Below are positions 17,732 to 21,428 of a DNA stretch of 21,428 nucleotides, piece by piece (position 1 is the stretch's first letter; every line of letters starts with the position of its first letter). The notes under the pieces were generated by a model. It was not told where the DNA came from. It worked only from the letters and a program-made list of their open reading frames with translations, and did not search any database. The position numbers were made by a program, and so were the translations under genes. The DNA is from Haplomitrium mnioides (Eukaryota; Marchantiophyta; Haplomitriopsida; Calobryales): positions 1 to 21,428 of the forward strand of contig JBNGIS010008761.1 of NCBI GenBank assembly GCA_049999725.1. The letters run 5' to 3'.

Positions 17732-18600
17732 TTAAGTTTGTGGACATGCCTATTATCCCCAAACAACAAAAGAGCCTAAAAATTTATGACAAGCTGGATA
17801 CTCCCTCTCAGTCCTGTTTTCTAGAACTTATCACATATTACATTGATGTCTTTGCATGGTAATAGGACGAGATGACTGGTATTTCTCCTTCCATATATTA
17901 GTATCACATTAAGCTAAAGCTAGACGCTGAACCCATTAGACATCACCCATATCGATTGAACCCAAAGTACACGGAACTCCTCCAAGCTAATCTAACCAGA
18001 ATGTTGAATGATGGCATCATATTGCTTGCACGCTTAATCAATTGGGTTTCTCCCATTGTCATTGTTCCTAAACCAGATGGTTTGATTCATGTCTATGGAG
18101 ATTTTAAAGGACTTAGCGCTGCAATTGTTATGGAACATTTTCCAATCCTCTTTATCAACATTATCCTTGATAACGTAGCTAGACATCAATGTTATAGCTT
18201 CTTTGATGGATTCTCATGGTATAATCAGATTACCATCCACCTTGATTCACATCCACTCACTATTGTTGCCACTTATTGGGGATATTACTCATACAACAAG
18301 TTAGTATTTGGCTTATATAATACCCTAAATGCCTTCCAACGCATAATGATCATGGCCTTTGAATCACTTTTGCATTGCCCCAACAAGTGCCTCCAAATTT
18401 ATTTAGACGACTTTATGATTTTTAGCACCAAAGAGGATCATCTGAAGCACCTAGAGGTTGCATTCCTATGTTATTGCCAATTTGATATCTCTCTACATCT
18501 TAAGAAATGAAAATTCTTTGCACCCGCTAGAGTTCTTCTTGGTCATATTGTTTTGAAAACCACTTTGATCCAACAAAAGTTAGTGTTATTCTTGCTCTTC
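17732..18600 (+). pseudogene. Element A reverse transcriptase
   Basis: The approach reads YYIDVFAW, two stops, DEMTGISPS, as in FAWSY-DMPG blocks of plant elements. Then come HPYRLNPKYTELL and INWVSPIVIVPKPDG, followed by DFKGLSAA, MEHFPILFINIILDNVA and CYSFFDGFSWYNQITIH. FGLYNTLNAFQRIM precedes the catalytic IYLDDFMIFS, with YLDD at 18400-18411. TGA at 18508-18510 precedes FFAPARVLLGHIV, the RT-RNase H connection. From 17740 to 18510 a single frame holds, broken only by stops. This RT differs clearly from that of element B, so the two are separate families. Confidence 0.9.
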
Positions 18601-18614
18601 TTGCCTCACAAATA

Positions 18615-19310
18615 GTGAAACAACTCCAATACTTCATGGGTAAGTCAGTATATTATCGAAGATATTGTAAGGATTATGCTCGAGTTGCCTACCCTCTATA
18701 TTCTTTAACCAGACATGAAGTGCCCTTCATCTGGTCAGATGAATGTCAACACGTCTTTCAAGCTCTTAAGGATATTCTCGCCTCTCTTCCATTTTTGTCC
18801 CCCATTGACTGGACTGTTCCTATCCTTGTTATGGTTGATATCTCCTCAACAACAATTGGAGTTGTTCTTGTTGAGATGCAAGAAGACATAGAATGTCATA
18901 TCTATTATGCTGGTAAACATCCTAGCTAAGCAAAACAAAATTACTCTATAACAGAGAGAGAAGTGTTAGGCATGATTCATGATGTCTAAAAACTCCAACA
19001 CTACCTCTTTGGTTATCAGTTCGTATTTGTTGTTGATCATGACTCATTGCAATATATTGTCAACAAACTTGATCTCACTCATCGCCTAGCCCGATGGGTT
19101 TTACTACTACAAGAATTCATGTTCACGGTCCAAGTTTGACATGGACTTAAACATGGAAATTGTGACCTCTTATCTAGAGTACCTGGTGACAAAGATCATG
19201 TGCCCCTCAATGACAATTTCCTCAATCTATGGATCTCACAAGTAGCTTCCCTATTTTCTATCGACCCTATATCTAAGCACCTCTTAGTGCAATTGGCATG
19301 TCATCCTTAG
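18615..19310 (+). pseudogene. Element A RNase H and connection
   Basis: One frame with stops shows YFMGKSVYYRRYCKDYARVA and PLYSLTRHEVPFIWSDECQ (the connection domain), then VMVDISSTTIGVVL with the first RNase H Asp at 18837-18839. IYYAGKHPS, TAA 18927, then QNYSITEREVLGMIHDV (family Glu) and TAA 18987 follow. FVFVVDHDSLQYIVNK and HRLARWVLLLQEF come next, then HGNCDLLSR, the usual end of RNase H in this superfamily. The gene is well preserved apart from nonsense changes. Confidence 0.88.
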
Positions 19311-19429
19311 TACAATCAGCTTATTTTGTTACTACAGATCAAATTTGTTCCTTTATCAGATCCACTTCCCCATATACTATTGTTGTAGATTTGTTATACT
19401 GAATCGATGAAGATGGAATATTGCGTAGA

Positions 19430-20549
19430 TGTTTGATTACCCCCAAACCTCTCAAGTTCTGCAAAGTTGCCACACACATGCTTTTGGCGGACATTTCGAT
19501 GGGAAAACCACAACTTTGAAAGTCTTATGTTCTGGCTACTGATGGCCAACACTGTTCGCCAATGCACACAAGTTCATGAGAACATGCAACGTATGTCAAC
19601 AAATGGGTTGTGCTACGAAGGCATTTGAAATGCCTCTAGTCCCGTTCCTTTCCATATCGGCTTTTGAAAAATAGGGTCTTGACTTTATCAACCCGATAAC
19701 TCCTTGTAGTCGCTAAAATCAATATATCCTTGCTTCTATAGATTATGTCACTAAGTATGTTGAAGCAATAGCACTTCATGTAGACAATGATGTTTCAACA
19801 GCTTCCTTTGTCTACTCCCATATTCTCACCCGTTTTGGATGTCCATTGGAGATTGTAAGTGATCCGGGTACCAACTTTCTCAATGCAATGATTTCAGCTT
19901 TCACGGAACAATATTCTATCTGACATTGCATATCGGCTCCTACCATCCTCATGCAAATGGCCAAGCTGAGTCTACAAACAATATCTTGAAAGCCATTCTC
20001 ACCAAAACAATATCCACACATCACTAAGACTGGGATGAACATTGGCATGTTGCCTTTTGGGCCTATTGAGATATGACCAAATATGCCACAAGATACACTC
20101 TCTTTCATTTAGTCTATGGTCAAGAAGCCTTCCTTCTGATCAAAATCCAGGTTCCATCTTTGCGTATCGCCATTGCCTATCAACTAAGTCCAATTGAATC
20201 CTTGCAACACCAACTGGCTAATCTAGAACAATTGATTGAGACCAAAGTCACTGCCAATGCTTTGAGGTTTGCACACCATCTCCAAATAAAGGACCGCCAT
20301 GACAAACACATCAAAGAGAGATGCTTTCAAGTGCACAAATCAGTCCTTGTTTTTGACATGAGGTTTATTTGTTTTGCTCCCAAGTTTGCCACTCATTGGT
20401 CTGATCCTTATAGAATCACTACGGTCCATTCTCATGATTATACGAGCCTCAAAACGCTTGACATAGCCACCTTCACAACACCAGTGAATGCCAATCGGGT
20501 CAAACTTTATTATTTGTCATTTTCATTATTGTTTTATCATTATTATTAG
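19430..20549 (+). pseudogene. Element A integrase (no chromodomain)
   Basis: The HHCC zinc domain reads CHTHAFGGHFDGKTTTLKVL followed by TCNVCQQMGCATK. The core shows LDFINPITPCSR (Asp 19681-19683), FGCPLEIVSDPGTNFLNA (Asp 19861-19863) and, after a frameshift near 19920, NGQAESTNNILKA (Glu 19968-19970). Spacing of about 60 and 35 codons fits D-D-35-E. Then DWDEHWHVAFWAY, a stop, and TLFHLVYGQEAFLLI. The C-terminal part (20073-20549) includes FAPKFATHWSDPYRITTVHS and VNANRVKLYY, like the GPY-type end of integrase. It stops at 20549 with no chromodomain. Several stops and frameshifts are present. Confidence 0.85.
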
Positions 20550-20577
20550 ATTTTTTTTTGTTCTCTGCTATCTTTGT

Positions 20578-20677
20578 NNNNNNNNNNNNNNNNNNNNNNN
20601 NNNNNNNNNNNNNNNNNNNNNNNNNNNNNNNNNNNNNNNNNNNNNNNNNNNNNNNNNNNNNNNNNNNNNNNNNNNNN
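20578..20677. other. Assembly gap (100 N)
   Basis: Exactly 100 N, the conventional placeholder for a gap of unknown size. It falls just after the integrase of A, where a polypurine tract and 3' LTR would be expected. Confidence 0.99.
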
Positions 20678-21332
20678 GCTTGAACCATAGTATCAATTAC
20701 AATAGAAGGTTGAGAAGAAATGTGCAATAGAAGAAGCTGGAAAGACACAAAAAGAAGCTAATTGGATCTACATCGGCGTATCTTCAATAGAATTGGCTCT
20801 AAATCAAAGCACCTAGAAGGGAATGAGACCTTCACCAAGGTATCTTCAAAGGAACAATATCTACATCAAAGTGTTGTCAACTCTTCAACATCTTTAGCAA
20901 ACAAGAAAATAGGATTAATTCTGCAAAGGTTATATTTGTTATACTAGGTATTAAGTTTTAGACTAGATTCAAATCAATGTTTAGATAGCAAGTAGAGGCA
21001 AGTGTGAACTAACTTCAATTAAAAAACCAGTTTACTATCAAGAAATTGTAGAGAAATGGTTGACCTAAATATGGTGAGAAAATTCTAAAAGAAGTTGTGG
21101 GATGGTTTTATGTCTTTTCTTTCTTGTGGGTTTGTTTATATGTTACTTATATGTTTGTAATTAAGAAATAAAGCAACCGCATGTAAAGCACCGGAGAAGA
21201 CATAGGAATGAGGTTCGTCAATGATCAAGACTCAATCAAAGAAAGGTACCTATCAGCATCAACAATGGATGGTACAACGGGAAAATGTTTTCTTTTCTGG
21301 GAATTGAGAATAGCTAGAGTATGGCGGAAAGA
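20678..21332. other. No gene seen; possibly part of element A 3' LTR
   Basis: AT-rich sequence without coding character. It includes purine-rich text at about 20720-20757 and an AATAAA at 21167-21172 that could be a polyadenylation signal. Position suggests the 3' LTR of A, but I found no matching 5' copy apart from a 28-nt match further right (21359-21386 versus 8244-8271). Confidence 0.35.
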
Positions 21333-21357
21333 TCTCTCTCTCTCTCTCTCTCTCTCT
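21333..21357. repeat. (TC)n microsatellite
   Basis: Twelve TC dinucleotides plus one T, 31 bp before the terminal CT tract. Confidence 0.97.
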
Positions 21358-21383
21358 TGGACTTTAAGCAAATTCTATTCTAT

Positions 21384-21387
<4 letters not shown>

Positions 21388-21428
<41 letters not shown>
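21388..21428. repeat. (CT)n microsatellite at right edge
   Basis: A 41-nt run of CT that continues to the last base of the window. Its full length is unknown. Confidence 0.97.

Larger units (their letters stand above)
10592..20549 (+). mobile_element. Element A: degraded Ty3/gypsy retrotransposon, split by element B
   Basis: The order is gag with CCHC knuckle, protease, RT, RNase H, integrase, the Ty3/gypsy arrangement. The integrase C-terminus ends without a chromodomain, and the RT wording (EHFPILFINIILDNVA, DGFSWYNQITIH) suggests the non-chromovirus plant branch related to Tat/Athila. That lineage call is tentative. Bounds are those of the recognisable coding part; LTRs were not identified. 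Element B occupies 11949-16235 within the gag of A. Stop codons are frequent throughout and pol is also frameshifted, so A is dead. The 3' end runs toward the assembly gap at 20578. Confidence 0.85.

Overview
The window looks like non-genic DNA from a large, repeat-rich plant genome. It carries a non-LTR retrotransposon (LINE), a chromodomain-bearing Ty3/gypsy element (chromovirus) and a second Ty3/gypsy element with no chromodomain. The reverse transcriptase and integrase wording is plant-like in both LTR elements. I cannot name the species; a fern, lycophyte or gymnosperm is only a guess. I find no intact cellular gene, no tRNA or rRNA, and no CRISPR array. Every recognisable coding region belongs to a decayed mobile element, so almost all are entered as pseudogenes.

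Layout. 1-40 is a (CT)n tract. 41-1433 has no recognisable gene and may include the LINE 5' region. 1434-5338 is the LINE, with a coiled-coil/RRM-type ORF1 and an ORF2 holding the endonuclease, a broken reverse transcriptase (RT) and a C-terminal CCHC-like motif. The middle of the RT is lost and replaced by a 275-bp antisense RT segment, which creates a perfect 86-bp inverted repeat. 5339 to about 7865 is a degenerate 21-bp minisatellite of about 120 units that starts at the ORF2 stop. 7866-10591 is pyrimidine-rich DNA with several degenerate short repeats, perhaps the LTR and leader of the next element.

10592-20549 holds outer element A, a Ty3/gypsy element without a chromodomain. Its order is gag with a zinc knuckle, protease, RT, RNase H, integrase. 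It is split at 11949-16235 by nested element B, a chromovirus with two LTRs, a protease-RT-RNase H-integrase-chromodomain pol, and no gag. Near-matching 5-bp target repeats (AAATC/AAATA) flank B, and removing B restores the gag reading frame of A. A 100-N assembly gap lies at 20578-20677. The last 750 bp are unidentified DNA with two (CT)n tracts.

How it fits together. The elements are fossils and do not cooperate. The order of events for A and B is clear: A inserted and B then landed in its gag; decay of both is evident but not dated. I found no new functional system. The features most worth a second look are the fold-back rearrangement in the LINE RT, the two C15 tracts that coincide with +1 frame changes in the LINE, the 21-bp array abutting the LINE stop codon, and the deletion edge in B at a perfectly conserved LTR block.
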